Of a stretch of DNA of 28,121 nucleotides, positions 6,070 to 14,158 are shown piece by piece. Each line of letters begins with the position of its first letter. Position 1 is the first letter of the stretch. The DNA is taken from the IMG/VR virus record IMGVR_UViG_3300028417_000015, positions 1-28,121 of that record; one strand, 5' to 3'. The notes below the pieces were generated by a model. The model saw only the letters and a list, made by a program, of their open reading frames with translations, searched no databases and was not told the DNA's origin. This stretch comes from a virus. The translations under genes and the position numbers were made by a program.

Positions 6070-7496
6070 TGAATAAGGGCAATGCCAAAATAATCCCAGC
6101 CAATGCAGACGGCGTGTTCTTGCCGTATCAAAGCGCGTGGATCAGGGATAACAGTCGATTAAAGCTTATGGAAAAAGGTCGACAGATCGGCCTCTCCTGG
6201 AGCACGGCCTGGGCATGTGACGAACGCACAGCCATGCAAGACAACAAGCACGACCAGTGGGTCTCGTCTCGAGACGACATCCAGGCGCGACTGTTTATCG
6301 AAGATTGCAAGATGTGGGCAAAGGTGCTGCAGCTTGCCGCCGACGATCTCGGCGAGGTCGTGATCGACAAAGAAAAGAGGCTTTCTGCTTACGTTCTTGA
6401 GTTCGCCAACGGCAAGCGCATCCATTCTATGAGCAGCAACCCCGACGCCCAGGCTGGCAAGCGCGGTGGCCGCGTGCTCGATGAGTTTGCCCTCAATCCA
6501 GATCCGCGCAAGCTCTGGTCAATCGCTTACCCTGGCATCACCTGGGGCGGCAACCTTGAAGTGATCAGCACTCACCGTGGCAGCAAGAACTTCTTTAACG
6601 ACCTGGTCCGCGAAGCCCGCGAGCAAGGCAACCCGAAGAATCTCAGTTTGCACCGCGTCACACTGCAAGACGCTCTCGATCAGGGGTTCTTGTGGAAGCT
6701 GCAGCAAAACCTGCCAGACGATGACGAACGCCAGGTGATGAGTGAGGTTGAGTATTTCGACTTCGTCAAGGCCGGGTGCGCCGATGAAGAATCGTTCCTT
6801 CAAGAGTTCATGTGCCAACCTGCCGACGATGATGTCGCGTTCCTCGAATACGACCTGATCGCCGCGACTGAGTATGGCCGTGGTATCGACTGGCAAACCA
6901 AAGAAGGCGGCAGGCTGTTCGCCGGTGTCGATATCGGCCGCAAGAAAGATTTGACCGTGCTCTGGCTGCTGGAACTGCTCGGAGACGTCCTTTATACCCG
7001 CGAAGTCATCTGCCTGCAGAACATGCGCAAGAGCGCGCAAGAGGCCATTATCTGGCCGATCATGGCGAAATGTGACCGGACATGTATGGACTATACCGGA
7101 CTCGGCATCGGTTGGGGAGATGACGCCCAGGACAAGTTCGGAGAGGATCGTGTGGAGTGTGTCACATTCACGGCCCGCAGCAAGGAGGCTATGGCGTACC
7201 CGGTGCGAACAAGGATGGAAGATCGCTTGTTGCGCATCCCGCACGACAAACATGTCCGTGCCGATCTGCGCAGCGTAACCAAGCAGACCACAGCCGCTGG
7301 CAACATCCGCTTCACCGCCGAGCGCACTCCCGATGGCCACGCCGACCGCTTCTGGGCCTTGGCGCTGGCGGTTGAGGCTGCAAGCTCACCGGCCCACGAA
7401 TACGCCTACCACGCCGTCCCCCGCCGGGGATCTGAAGATGACAACCGACCAATCAAATCCACCGCAGGTCTCGGTAGCGGAAAGGGGCTCTGGTAA
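6069..7496 (+). CDS. Terminase large subunit (Mu gp28-like)
   Basis: 475 residues. An adenine-motif-like 'LPYQSAWIRD' (Q21) precedes the Walker A-like 'KGRQIGLSWSTA' (residues 36-47), where the usual GKT/S is replaced by GLS, as in gp28 relatives. Walker B is 'GGRVLDEFA' with D138-E139. The nuclease half opens with 'FAGVDIGRKKD' (D288) and has 'CMDYTGLGIG' and 'DGHADRFWALALA', the RNase H-like acidic set. The protein pumps DNA into the prohead and cuts it; Mu-like phages package by headful from an integrated copy. Length is normal for the family. Confidence 0.9.
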   Translation: MNKGNAKIIPANADGVFLPYQSAWIRDNSRLKLMEKGRQIGLSWSTAWACDERTAMQDNKHDQWVSSRDDIQARLFIEDCKMWAKVLQLAADDLGEVVIDKEKRLSAYVLEFANGKRIHSMSSNPDAQAGKRGGRVLDEFALNPDPRKLWSIAYPGITWGGNLEVISTHRGSKNFFNDLVREAREQGNPKNLSLHRVTLQDALDQGFLWKLQQNLPDDDERQVMSEVEYFDFVKAGCADEESFLQEFMCQPADDDVAFLEYDLIAATEYGRGIDWQTKEGGRLFAGVDIGRKKDLTVLWLLELLGDVLYTREVICLQNMRKSAQEAIIWPIMAKCDRTCMDYTGLGIGWGDDAQDKFGEDRVECVTFTARSKEAMAYPVRTRMEDRLLRIPHDKHVRADLRSVTKQTTAAGNIRFTAERTPDGHADRFWALALAVEAASSPAHEYAYHAVPRRGSEDDNRPIKSTAGLGSGKGLW

Positions 7497-9089
7497 ATGA
7501 CTCAGCTTGTCGATCAATACGGTCGCCCGATCAAAAAGCAGGAACTCGTTAAGGAGCTAGCAGGGCCAAGCCTCACCGGAATCCGCACGATCTGGACCGA
7601 CACAGTCGCTTCGGGCCTCACGCCATACAGCCTGGCCGAGATCCTGCGCTCTGCGGCCGATGGTGATCATTACGCCTACCTCACCTTGGCCGAAGAAATG
7701 GAAGAGCGCGAACTCCACTACGGTGCCGAGCTTGGTAAGCGCAAACTGGCAGTGAGCCGCCTGCCGATTTCAGTCGAATCGTACAGCGATGAGCAGAAAG
7801 ATAAAGATCTGGCCGATGCCGTACGGGATCTGGTGCGCAGGCCTGGCTTCCGTGGTCTTTTGAAGGATGCCCTTGACGGTCTTGGTAAAGGCTACAGCGT
7901 CACCGAGATCATCTGGGACCGTAGTGGAGAAGTATGGAAGCCGTTGCGCTACGAATGGCGCGACCCGCATTTCTTCCAGTTCGACCAGATCGCCCGCCGC
8001 GAGATCCGGCTGCGCGACGAGCAGGATCTGATGGATGGCCTGCCCCTGGAGCCCTACAAGTACATCTGCCATGTGCCAAAACTTAAAAGCGGCATTCCGA
8101 TCCGTGGCGGCCTGGCTCGCCTGGCGGCATGGGCGTTCATGTGCAAGGGCTACACGGTTAAAGACTGGCTGGCTTTCGCCGAGGTCTTTGGCATGCCGTT
8201 CCGCATGGGCAAATACCACAATGGCGCGACCCCCGAAGATATCAACGTTTTAAAAATGGCCGTAGCCAACCTCGGCAGCGATGCAGCGGCCGTGTTCCCC
8301 GATTCGATGAAGGTGGAGCTGGTCGAAGCCGCCAAGGGTGGCAGCCAGGCTTTCTATAAATCCTTGGCCGAATATCTTGACGACCAGGTCAGCAAAGGCG
8401 TGCTTGGGCAAACCGCATCGAGCAGTGGCACACCCGGCAAGCTTGGGGATGAGCAGTTGCAGTCTGATGTGCGCGACGATATCCGCGATGATGATGCCGA
8501 GCAACTGGAAGAGACTCTCAACCGCGACTTGGTTGTACCGTTTATCGATCTCAACTTCGGCTCCCAGGAGAACTATCCAGAGCTGCAGCTGCGCTCGATC
8601 GAAAAAGAAGACGTTGCCGCTCTGGTTACAGCGCTGAAAGAGCTGGTACCGCTCGGTTTGAAGGTTGAGCAGAGCGTAGTGCGTGACAAGATCGGCCTGC
8701 CTGATCCAGCCAAAGATGCCAAACCTGAAGATCTGCTCAAGCCCCCTGCTGTGGCATCGCCTGAGCCGGGGACCACAGAGACAGCGGCAAACCGCGAGCA
8801 GTGTAGCTGCCCGAGCTGTGCAACTGCGCTCAACAGAGTCCAAGGGTTGTCATCAGATCCAGCCGACCTGGTTGCTGCTCGCCTCGGGGATGAATCGATG
8901 GCCACCATGGACGCCCTGATTGCGCCAATTGCCGAACTGGTCGCCACAGCCGAAAGCCTGGAGGAGATCCGCGACCGTTTGACTGAAACCTTTGATGGGC
9001 TCGACGCGGCAGAGCTTGGGGAACTGATTGGTGAAGCCTTAATGTTGGCAAACGTCTCCGGCAGAGCGGAGGTGCTCGATGAGCATTAA
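7497..9089 (+). CDS. Portal protein (DUF935, Mu gp29-like)
   Basis: 530 residues, starting one base after the terminase stop. Typical DUF935 stretches are 'YGRPI', 'LAEEMEERELHYGAELGKRKLAVSRLP', 'GKGYSVTEIIWDRSGE', 'AFAEVFGMPFRMGKY' and 'LNRDLVVPFIDLNFG'. The portal forms the dodecameric ring at one capsid vertex through which DNA enters and to which the tail joins. The C-terminal part includes 'QCSCPSC', a Cys-rich spot, and an acidic helical tail that overlaps the next gene by 11 bases. Confidence 0.9.
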   Translation: MTQLVDQYGRPIKKQELVKELAGPSLTGIRTIWTDTVASGLTPYSLAEILRSAADGDHYAYLTLAEEMEERELHYGAELGKRKLAVSRLPISVESYSDEQKDKDLADAVRDLVRRPGFRGLLKDALDGLGKGYSVTEIIWDRSGEVWKPLRYEWRDPHFFQFDQIARREIRLRDEQDLMDGLPLEPYKYICHVPKLKSGIPIRGGLARLAAWAFMCKGYTVKDWLAFAEVFGMPFRMGKYHNGATPEDINVLKMAVANLGSDAAAVFPDSMKVELVEAAKGGSQAFYKSLAEYLDDQVSKGVLGQTASSSGTPGKLGDEQLQSDVRDDIRDDDAEQLEETLNRDLVVPFIDLNFGSQENYPELQLRSIEKEDVAALVTALKELVPLGLKVEQSVVRDKIGLPDPAKDAKPEDLLKPPAVASPEPGTTETAANREQCSCPSCATALNRVQGLSSDPADLVAARLGDESMATMDALIAPIAELVATAESLEEIRDRLTETFDGLDAAELGELIGEALMLANVSGRAEVLDEH

Positions 9090-9750
9090 CGCCGCATTTC
9101 GCCTGCCGTTTCTCGAGGCGATCGCATTCTTCCGGGGCAAGACCAATATCCCCACCGAGCGCTGGGATGACCTCTGGCAAGAGCAGCACGCCAAGGGCTT
9201 CATGGTGGCCGGAGCGATCGAAGAGGATCTGCTGACTGATATGCGCTCCCTGGTCGACCGGGCGATCGACGAGGGAATTACTCTCGAAGAGTTTCGCAAA
9301 GGATTTGCCGAAACTGTGACCAAGCATGGCTGGAGCTACAACGGCAGCTTCGGTTGGCGCAGCAAGATCATCTACCAGACCAACGTGCGCACCGCCTACA
9401 TGGCCGGGCGCTGGAAGCAACTCACAGATCCAGAGTTGTTGGAGTTGAAACCGTACCTGCAGTACCGCCATGGCGACAGTCGGGTACCGCGACAGCAACA
9501 CCTGGCGTGGGATGGCCTGATCCTGCCCGCCGATGATCCATGGTGGCAAACGCATTATCCGCCCAACGGCTGGGGATGTAAGTGCAAAGTTTTTGCCGCC
9601 GGGCCGCGTGAGCTGGAACGTGCTGGCAAGAGTGATCCGGACACCGCACCGGCATCGCCTCTCGATCCGAAAACCGGAGCGCCAGTTGGTATCGGCAAAG
9701 GTTGGGCATACAACGTAGGCCAGGCGGCCTGGGACGAAACGGGAGCATAA
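9079..9750 (+). CDS. Minor head protein (Mu gpF-like, SPP1 gp7 family)
   Basis: 223 residues. The C-terminal half has the defining 'YLQYRHGDSRVPRQQHLAWDG' and 'DPWWQTHYPPNGWGCKCKV' motifs of phage Mu F / SPP1 gp7 head-morphogenesis proteins (His, then PPNGWGCxC). The N-terminal helical half has 'FFRGKTNIPTERWDDLW'. A few copies are packaged per head and help prohead formation or DNA ejection. This form is short compared with Mu gpF. It ends just before the GTG of the next gene. Confidence 0.88.
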   Translation: MSINAAFRLPFLEAIAFFRGKTNIPTERWDDLWQEQHAKGFMVAGAIEEDLLTDMRSLVDRAIDEGITLEEFRKGFAETVTKHGWSYNGSFGWRSKIIYQTNVRTAYMAGRWKQLTDPELLELKPYLQYRHGDSRVPRQQHLAWDGLILPADDPWWQTHYPPNGWGCKCKVFAAGPRELERAGKSDPDTAPASPLDPKTGAPVGIGKGWAYNVGQAAWDETGA

Positions 9751-9751
9751 A

Positions 9752-10282
9752 GTGGCACCAGCAATCAAAGCCAGACTCGAAGATCGTGAAGTTCGCGCCA
9801 CTTTAAAGCGTGCAAGAGCTGCCCTGGCGGATCTCAGGCCAGCGATGCGTTCGATTGGCGAGTACCTGCTTGAAGAGACCGAGAATCACTTTCGCGACGA
9901 GCGCGATGCTGACGGTCGGCCCTGGACACCGCTTAAGGTTCGCAGCTACGCCATCGGCTTTGGCAAAAAGAAAAAGGCGACCCATACCCAGAAGGGCATG
10001 CTCACGGCAGCATTCGAGAGTTATCTGGCTGGCAAGAAGATTTTGACTGAGAGCCATGAACTGCGCGGCTCGATTCGCTACATCGCCGGGAAGTCTGTTC
10101 TCTTGATTGGCAGCAACAAGCCGTATGCAGCGATCCATCAGTTCGGAGGCATAGCCGGGCGTGGCCGGAAGGTCGAAATCCCGGCGCGGCCGTTCATCGG
10201 CATTGGTCCAAAAGACCGCCGGGAGATCCTCGGCATCGTTGGTGACTATGTGGCGCAAAAAACCGGTGCTCGGTTGGCGTGA
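9752..10282 (+). CDS. Virion morphogenesis protein (Mu gpG-like)
   Basis: 176 residues starting with GTG, one base after the previous stop; no ATG is better placed. 'LADLRPAMRSIGEYLLEETENHFRDERDADGRPWTPL' followed by 'ESHELRGSIRY' and 'YAAIHQFGGIAGRGRKVEIPARPFIGI' is the typical phage virion morphogenesis (Mu gpG / P2 gpS) pattern. The family acts in tail or head completion. Position between gpF and the protease matches Mu exactly. Confidence 0.88.
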   Translation: MAPAIKARLEDREVRATLKRARAALADLRPAMRSIGEYLLEETENHFRDERDADGRPWTPLKVRSYAIGFGKKKKATHTQKGMLTAAFESYLAGKKILTESHELRGSIRYIAGKSVLLIGSNKPYAAIHQFGGIAGRGRKVEIPARPFIGIGPKDRREILGIVGDYVAQKTGARLA

Positions 10283-10407
10283 AATACGCCCTGTAAGGGC
10301 AAAGCTCAGAGAATAGCTAGGTAGGGGCGCGCACGGCCCCGTTCGTTGAACACGGGAAAATTTAAAAAGGGTTTAAACGGGGTTCTTGGTTGAGCCATGG
10401 AGGTTAA
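10283..10407 (+). other. Short intergenic region before protease gene
   Basis: Contains a small hairpin GCCCT/AGGGC (10288-10300) and a hairpin GGGGC/GCCCC (10324-10340), then TTTAAACGG at 10372-10380. The Shine-Dalgarno for the next gene is GGAGG at 10398-10404 region. No T-run follows the hairpins, so I do not call a terminator. Confidence 0.4.
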
Positions 10408-11457
10408 ATGAGAGTTTTTGTTGAGGAAAGCCATAAAAGCGTTGTCGAGGAGCTGATTGCGGCTCTGAACGCGATAGAGATCCCGGAGGGCTGCGAGGTC
10501 ATCGCGCTCAACTTTGAGTTGCCGTCCGACGGTTCGGTACCGGCGATGATCGAACTGATCCAACCGGGGATGGAAATTGTCGGCCGGGATGGTCGGCAGT
10601 GGATAAACGACAAACCACAGGCGGTGGTTGACGCACTGAATGCCACTGGCGTCGACCTGGTGATCGACTTTGAGCATGCCACCGAGCTGAAGGCTCCAAA
10701 TGGCGAGAAGGCTCCCGCTGCCGGGTGGGTTAATGGCTTTGAAGTTCGTGATGGTGGTGCCGTTTGGGGCGAAGCCTCATGGACACCAGCAGGCCAAGAG
10801 GCGGTTGCCAATCAGGAGTACCGCTATTTAAGCCCTGTGCTGCTGTTTGAAAAAATATCCAAAAGAATTCGTTCGCTCTCCAGCATCGGGCTGGTCAATA
10901 AACCGAACCTTTTTAACACGGCGCTTAACCGCCAACAAACCCCAGCAGAGGAGGTAAAACCCATGCTGAAGAAACTTCTGGCAAAGCTCGGCCTGGCCGA
11001 GTCCGCAACCGAAGAGCAGGCGTTGAACGCTCTCGGTACCCTGCAGACTGACCTGCAGACCGCTCTTAATCGGTCGGAAACCCCAAGCCTCGACAAGTTT
11101 GTGCCGCGCGATGATTACAAACTGATGGAGACCAGGGCTCTCAATGCCGAGCAGAAGCTGGCAGATGGTGTGAAAGCCGAGCTTGAAACTGCGATCAATG
11201 CCGAAATCGACGCGGCACTTAAGGCTGGCAAGATTACCCCTGCCACCAAGGACTACCACATCGCTATGTGTCGACAGGAAGGCGGGCTCGAAAGCTTCAA
11301 AACGTATGTCGCGGCCGCTCCAGTGGTTGGTGATCCATCCGACCTGGGCGGTAAAGACCCAGGCGATGGCGGCAAAGCCATGAACGCTGAAGAGCAGAAC
11401 ATCGCCGATCAGTTCGGCAACTCCGCCGAGGATCTCAAAAAATACGGCCAGGCCTAA
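10408..11457 (+). CDS. Head maturation protease with C-terminal scaffold (Mu gpI-like)
   Basis: 349 residues; ATG follows CATGGAGGTTAA. The N-terminal 180 residues fit Mu protease I: 'LPSDGSVPAMIELIQPGMEIVGRDGR' (where SPAPDWIQLLP-type sequence is usual), 'DLVIDFEHAT' with a conserved His, 'PAAGWVNGFEVRDGGAVWGEASWTPAGQEAV', and 'YRYLSPV'. Residues 186-349 are helical, Ala/Glu/Lys-rich and form a scaffold. The enzyme trims the scaffold during prohead maturation. An internal start for a separate scaffold is listed on its own. Confidence 0.88.
   Translation: MRVFVEESHKSVVEELIAALNAIEIPEGCEVIALNFELPSDGSVPAMIELIQPGMEIVGRDGRQWINDKPQAVVDALNATGVDLVIDFEHATELKAPNGEKAPAAGWVNGFEVRDGGAVWGEASWTPAGQEAVANQEYRYLSPVLLFEKISKRIRSLSSIGLVNKPNLFNTALNRQQTPAEEVKPMLKKLLAKLGLAESATEEQALNALGTLQTDLQTALNRSETPSLDKFVPRDDYKLMETRALNAEQKLADGVKAELETAINAEIDAALKAGKITPATKDYHIAMCRQEGGLESFKTYVAAAPVVGDPSDLGGKDPGDGGKAMNAEEQNIADQFGNSAEDLKKYGQA
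10963..11457 (+). CDS. Nested in-frame capsid scaffold (Mu gpZ-like)
   Basis: Within the protease gene a strong internal Shine-Dalgarno (AGAGGAGG, 10947-10954) stands 8 bases before an in-frame ATG at 10963 and would give a 164-residue protein starting MLKKLLAKLGLAESA. The product equals the helical C-terminal domain of the protease ORF. Mu makes its scaffold gpZ from exactly such an in-frame internal start in gene I. The site is visible; use of the start is inferred. Confidence 0.75.
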   Translation: MLKKLLAKLGLAESATEEQALNALGTLQTDLQTALNRSETPSLDKFVPRDDYKLMETRALNAEQKLADGVKAELETAINAEIDAALKAGKITPATKDYHIAMCRQEGGLESFKTYVAAAPVVGDPSDLGGKDPGDGGKAMNAEEQNIADQFGNSAEDLKKYGQA

Positions 11458-11495
11458 GCCCTGCCCACAAATTCCTTTAGAGGAGGAAAAGCACC

Positions 11496-11915
11496 ATGAC
11501 CTTATTAACAGCTGACCGCAGCACGAATCGTTCGGCAGGCGTCGAGCACATCGACCCCGTCGCCGCTGCCAAGAAGATCTTCGCTGGCAGCATTGTCTGC
11601 CTGGATGCCTCCGGCAACGCTACCCCGGGAGCCGCCGCGACCACTCTGACCGCTCGCGGGGTTGCCCAGGAGCAGGTCGATAACAGCGCTGGCAGCGCTG
11701 GTGATCTCACCGTGAGATCCCGCACGGGCGTTTTCCGCTTTGCCAACAGCGCCTCGACCGACCTGATCAGCCGTGCCGAAATCGGCGACGACTGCTACAT
11801 CGTCGATGATCAGACTGTCGCCAAAACGAATGGCACAAGTTCCCGTTCGGTGGCAGGAAAGATTGTAGACCTCGACAGCTACGGCGTTTGGGTTCAGATC
11901 GGCATCAGCAATTAA
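11496..11915 (+). CDS. Head decoration/cement protein
   Basis: 139 residues with GGAGG before the ATG. The sequence is beta-rich with Ala/Gly/Thr and no Cys-rich motif: 'AGVEHIDPVAAAKKIFAGSIVCLDASGNATPG', 'ARGVAQEQVDNSAGSAGDLTV', 'TGVFRF' and 'GDDCYIVDDQTVAKTNGTSSRSVAGKIVDLDSYGVWVQI'. This is the pattern of DUF2190-like capsid cement proteins located between scaffold and major head genes. It would trim and stabilise the outside of the capsid after expansion. The exact family is assigned by pattern and position. Confidence 0.78.
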   Translation: MTLLTADRSTNRSAGVEHIDPVAAAKKIFAGSIVCLDASGNATPGAAATTLTARGVAQEQVDNSAGSAGDLTVRSRTGVFRFANSASTDLISRAEIGDDCYIVDDQTVAKTNGTSSRSVAGKIVDLDSYGVWVQIGISN

Positions 11916-11952
11916 CCCGCAATTAAACCACTTTTAAACGGAGGATTATATC

Positions 11953-13005
11953 ATGAGAAAACTGTTTACTTTCGGGAGCTGGCTCTTGCTGCTGGTTGCG
12001 GCGATCGCAATGTTCCCCATGGCCGCCATGGCCAACGTGCCGGACTCCGGCATAGCTGTTCTGCCGTTTGCTGGCCTGGCTGGCCTGATTGTCAACAAGT
12101 CCAACCTGACAGCAGTTTTTATTAACCTGAAGACGACTTTCAACAAAGCCTTTGAGGGTGCGCCGTCGACCTGGGAGAAGACCACGATGAAGGTCCCCTC
12201 TGGATCGAGCCAGAACGATTACTCCTGGTTGAGCCGTTTTCCCAAAATGCGCAAATGGTTGGGGAGCAAGGTCCTTAAAGCCCTCTCGGCGTTTAAGTAC
12301 ACAGTTGTCAACGACGATTACGAGGCCACGGTTGTTGTGCATCGTAACGATCTTGAAGACGACAACATCGGCATCTATGGCCCGATGGCTCAGGAAGCCG
12401 GGTTCTCGTCGAAGCAACTCCCGGACGAGATCGACGCCGACCTTAAGAACGGCGCTTTCGCTAACGAGTGCTACGACGGCCAGTACTTTTACGACACCGA
12501 CCACCCGGTTGGTGATGGTGAGGGCGGCTCTAGCAGTTACTCCAACCTGTCGACAGCGGTTCTTTCGGCGGCAACCCAAGCGTTAGTCTTAGCCAGTTAT
12601 GGGGCGGCGCGTACCGCGATCATGAAGGTCACCGACGATGAAGGTCGCCCGCTGGCCCTGGTTCCGAATCTGCTCGAAGTGCCTCCGGCGCTTGAGGCTA
12701 CCGCCAGAATGATCGCCTACAGCGATAAACTGGCCGACGACACGCCGAACCCCTACAAGGGCACCTGTGAGGTGTTGGTGAATCCTCGTCTCACTTCCGA
12801 TGTTAAGTGGTTCCTGCATGTCACCAACCGTCCTCTCAAGCCGTTCGTCTATCAGGAGCGTAAAAAGCCTGTTTTCGTCTCCCAGACCGGTATGGACTCC
12901 GACGACGTGTTTGATCGGGCCGAGTACAAGTTCGGTGCTGAAGCGCGTGCCGCTGGCGGTTATGGCCTCTGGCAGCTTTCCCACGGTTCCACTGGTGCTG
13001 GTTAA
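11953..13005 (+). CDS. Major head protein (Mu gpT-like) with signal-peptide-like N-terminus
   Basis: 350 residues. From about residue 45 the protein follows Mu gpT: 'LIVNKSNLTAVFINLKTTFNKAFEGAP--WEK--MKVPS', 'YSWLSRFPKMRKWLG', 'YEATVVVHRNDLEDD', 'FYDTDHPVG'. Residues 1-27 do not belong to that family: MRK, then a hydrophobic run, then AMA before N28, just like a Sec signal peptide. The ATG 11953 has a strong GGAGG (11940-11944) and the later Met codons (20, 23, 26) have none, so the leader appears to be translated. gpT builds the icosahedral shell. The leader may be cut off by the phage protease or bring assembly to the membrane. Confidence 0.88.
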   Translation: MRKLFTFGSWLLLLVAAIAMFPMAAMANVPDSGIAVLPFAGLAGLIVNKSNLTAVFINLKTTFNKAFEGAPSTWEKTTMKVPSGSSQNDYSWLSRFPKMRKWLGSKVLKALSAFKYTVVNDDYEATVVVHRNDLEDDNIGIYGPMAQEAGFSSKQLPDEIDADLKNGAFANECYDGQYFYDTDHPVGDGEGGSSSYSNLSTAVLSAATQALVLASYGAARTAIMKVTDDEGRPLALVPNLLEVPPALEATARMIAYSDKLADDTPNPYKGTCEVLVNPRLTSDVKWFLHVTNRPLKPFVYQERKKPVFVSQTGMDSDDVFDRAEYKFGAEARAAGGYGLWQLSHGSTGAG

Positions 13006-13022
13006 TTCACCGCTGGTTAATT
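12997..13022 (+). repeat. 15-bp tandem duplication at the major head gene stop
   Basis: GCTGGTTAATT occurs at 12997-13007 and again at 13012-13022, period 15. The first copy contains the TAA stop of the head gene; the second offers a second in-frame TAA just downstream. It looks like a slippage duplication. Confidence 0.7.
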
Positions 13023-13030
13023 TTCCGATA

Positions 13031-13058
13031 TCCCCAGGCGGTGAGAGCCGCCTGGGGA
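13031..13058 (+). other. Strong hairpin after the major head gene
   Basis: TCCCCAGGCGG (13031-13041) pairs perfectly with CCGCCTGGGGA (13048-13058), loop TGAGAG. There is no T-run, so it is more likely an RNA-stabilising or processing hairpin at the 3' end of the capsid message than a terminator. Confidence 0.6.
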
Positions 13059-13078
13059 CAACGCCGTAAGGAGGCGAT

Positions 13079-13240
13079 ATGTCCATTGTAATCAAATCGA
13101 AAAGAGAAGGTTTCCGGCGCTGTGGCGTTGCTTTCAGCAAGGAACCTACCACGTTCAAAGACAACAAGTTCAGCAAAGCAGAGATGAAAGTTCTCGAAGC
13201 TGAACCCATGTTGTCGGTTGAGAAGAGCAAAAAAGACTAG
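13079..13240 (+). CDS. Small HI1506-related head protein (Mu gp35-like)
   Basis: A 53-residue ORF with a GGAGG site (13068-13073) and ATG 13079, stop TAG 13238-13240. The sequence 'IVIKSKREGFRRCGVAFSKEP' and 'FSKAEMKVLEAEPMLSV' matches the short HI1506-related pattern (a 'GFRRCG' core followed by an 'L-aeP-L-V' end) that follows the major head gene in Mu-like phages. Function unknown. It lies between two strong hairpins (13031-13058 and 13276-13298). Confidence 0.8.
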   Translation: MSIVIKSKREGFRRCGVAFSKEPTTFKDNKFSKAEMKVLEAEPMLSVEKSKKD

Positions 13241-13275
13241 GTGGCCAACGCCTGAGTTGCAGGCTAATGCAATCC

Positions 13276-13305
13276 CCAGGGCGGCAAGCCCGCCCTGGTC
13301 TTTTT
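13276..13305 (+). terminator. Intrinsic terminator-like hairpin inside the late operon
   Basis: CCAGGGCGG (13276-13284) pairs with CCGCCCTGG (13290-13298), loop CAAGC, followed by TCTTTTT. It has all parts of a Rho-independent terminator yet lies between head genes and gp36/tail genes. It may reduce tail gene expression relative to capsid genes. Confidence 0.75.
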
Positions 13306-13319
13306 GAAAAGAGGAAGCT

Positions 13320-13745
13320 ATGTACAGCACACAAGACGACATCCTGGAGCGCATCCCTGAAGAGACGGTAATCCAACTCACCGACGATGAGGATACCGGC
13401 GCAATCGTTGCGACCAGAGTGACCGCTGCAATCGGCCGCGCTGACGGTGAGATTGATTTCTGGTGCGGTCGTCGTTACAGCGTGCCATTTACGACAGTGC
13501 CGGACATCATCGCCGAACTCTCGACCGATATGGCAATCTACTTTCTCTATGGCAGAACTCTGGACGAAATGCCTAAAACCCGCGTTGATGCCTACAAGAA
13601 CGCCGTGCGAATGCTGGAGAAGATCTCCGAAGGCAAAGGTGTTGATCTCGGCGTTGCCCTGGCGACAGTCACACCTTCCGGAACCAGCGCTAGCTTTACC
13701 GGCAACGACCGACAATTTACACGCGACAAACTGAGGGACATGTAA
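13320..13745 (+). CDS. gp36-like head-tail connector protein (DUF1320)
   Basis: 141 residues, with AGAGGAAG before the ATG. It opens 'MYSTQDDILERIPEETVIQLTDDE' and continues 'RVTAAIGRADGEIDFWCGRRYSVPF', 'ELSTDMAIYFLYGR'; this helical layout is characteristic of DUF1320/gp36. The fold is related to head-completion adaptors (HK97 gp6 type) that bind under the portal. The stop is immediately followed by the next ATG. Confidence 0.88.
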   Translation: MYSTQDDILERIPEETVIQLTDDEDTGAIVATRVTAAIGRADGEIDFWCGRRYSVPFTTVPDIIAELSTDMAIYFLYGRTLDEMPKTRVDAYKNAVRMLEKISEGKGVDLGVALATVTPSGTSASFTGNDRQFTRDKLRDM

Positions 13746-14156
13746 ATGCTAACCGAAGCAAACGACCTGATCCTTGCTCAACTTGACGCCCTTGGGGTGT
13801 TTAAAAGCGTCGACATCTATGTCGGCGATGCTGAGGACTTATTGAAAAAAGCCGCAAAGCTGCCAGGGGTATTCCTGGTCTATGGCGGCGCTGTCTACAT
13901 TGATGGCCCAGTCACCCTGGGGACAGATATCGCCGCTACGGCCCAGACCTGGACGGTGATCTTACTCTCGAAAAATCTGCGCTCAAAGGGCGATGGTGCT
14001 CTTGAGTGCTACACATATATCGAACAGATCCGCGATGCTTTGACCAAGTTCGCCGTTGGCGACGGTTGGTTGTGGCCAGTGCGGGAAGAATTGCTCCTGG
14101 CCGAGAAAGGCTCTCTCGCCTACGGCCTCGACTTCATCCTTGAAACGGAGGTTTAA
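13746..14156 (+). CDS. gp37-like protein (DUF1834)
   Basis: 136 residues beginning right at the previous stop. The pattern 'LILAQLDALGVFKSVDIYVGDAEDLLKKAAKLPGVFLVYGGA', then 'QTWTVILLSKNLRSKGDGALECYTYIEQIRDALT' and 'LLAEKGSLAYGLDFILETEV' is typical for DUF1834 (Mu gp37), a tail-terminator-like fold. It probably caps the tail tube for joining to the head connector. Confidence 0.85.
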   Translation: MLTEANDLILAQLDALGVFKSVDIYVGDAEDLLKKAAKLPGVFLVYGGAVYIDGPVTLGTDIAATAQTWTVILLSKNLRSKGDGALECYTYIEQIRDALTKFAVGDGWLWPVREELLLAEKGSLAYGLDFILETEV

Positions 14157-14158
14157 CC

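Noticed and set aside
6519-7340. Minus-strand open frame inside the large terminase gene
   Set aside because: Shadow of the terminase coding frame with no recognisable motif.
8830-9801. Minus-strand open frame of 323 codons across portal and gpF genes
   Set aside because: It spans the junction of two firmly assigned + strand genes and shows no domain pattern; GC-rich third positions create such frames.
11923-12579. Minus-strand open frame opposite the major head gene
   Set aside because: No motif, opposite a certain gene, and it would run against the whole late operon.
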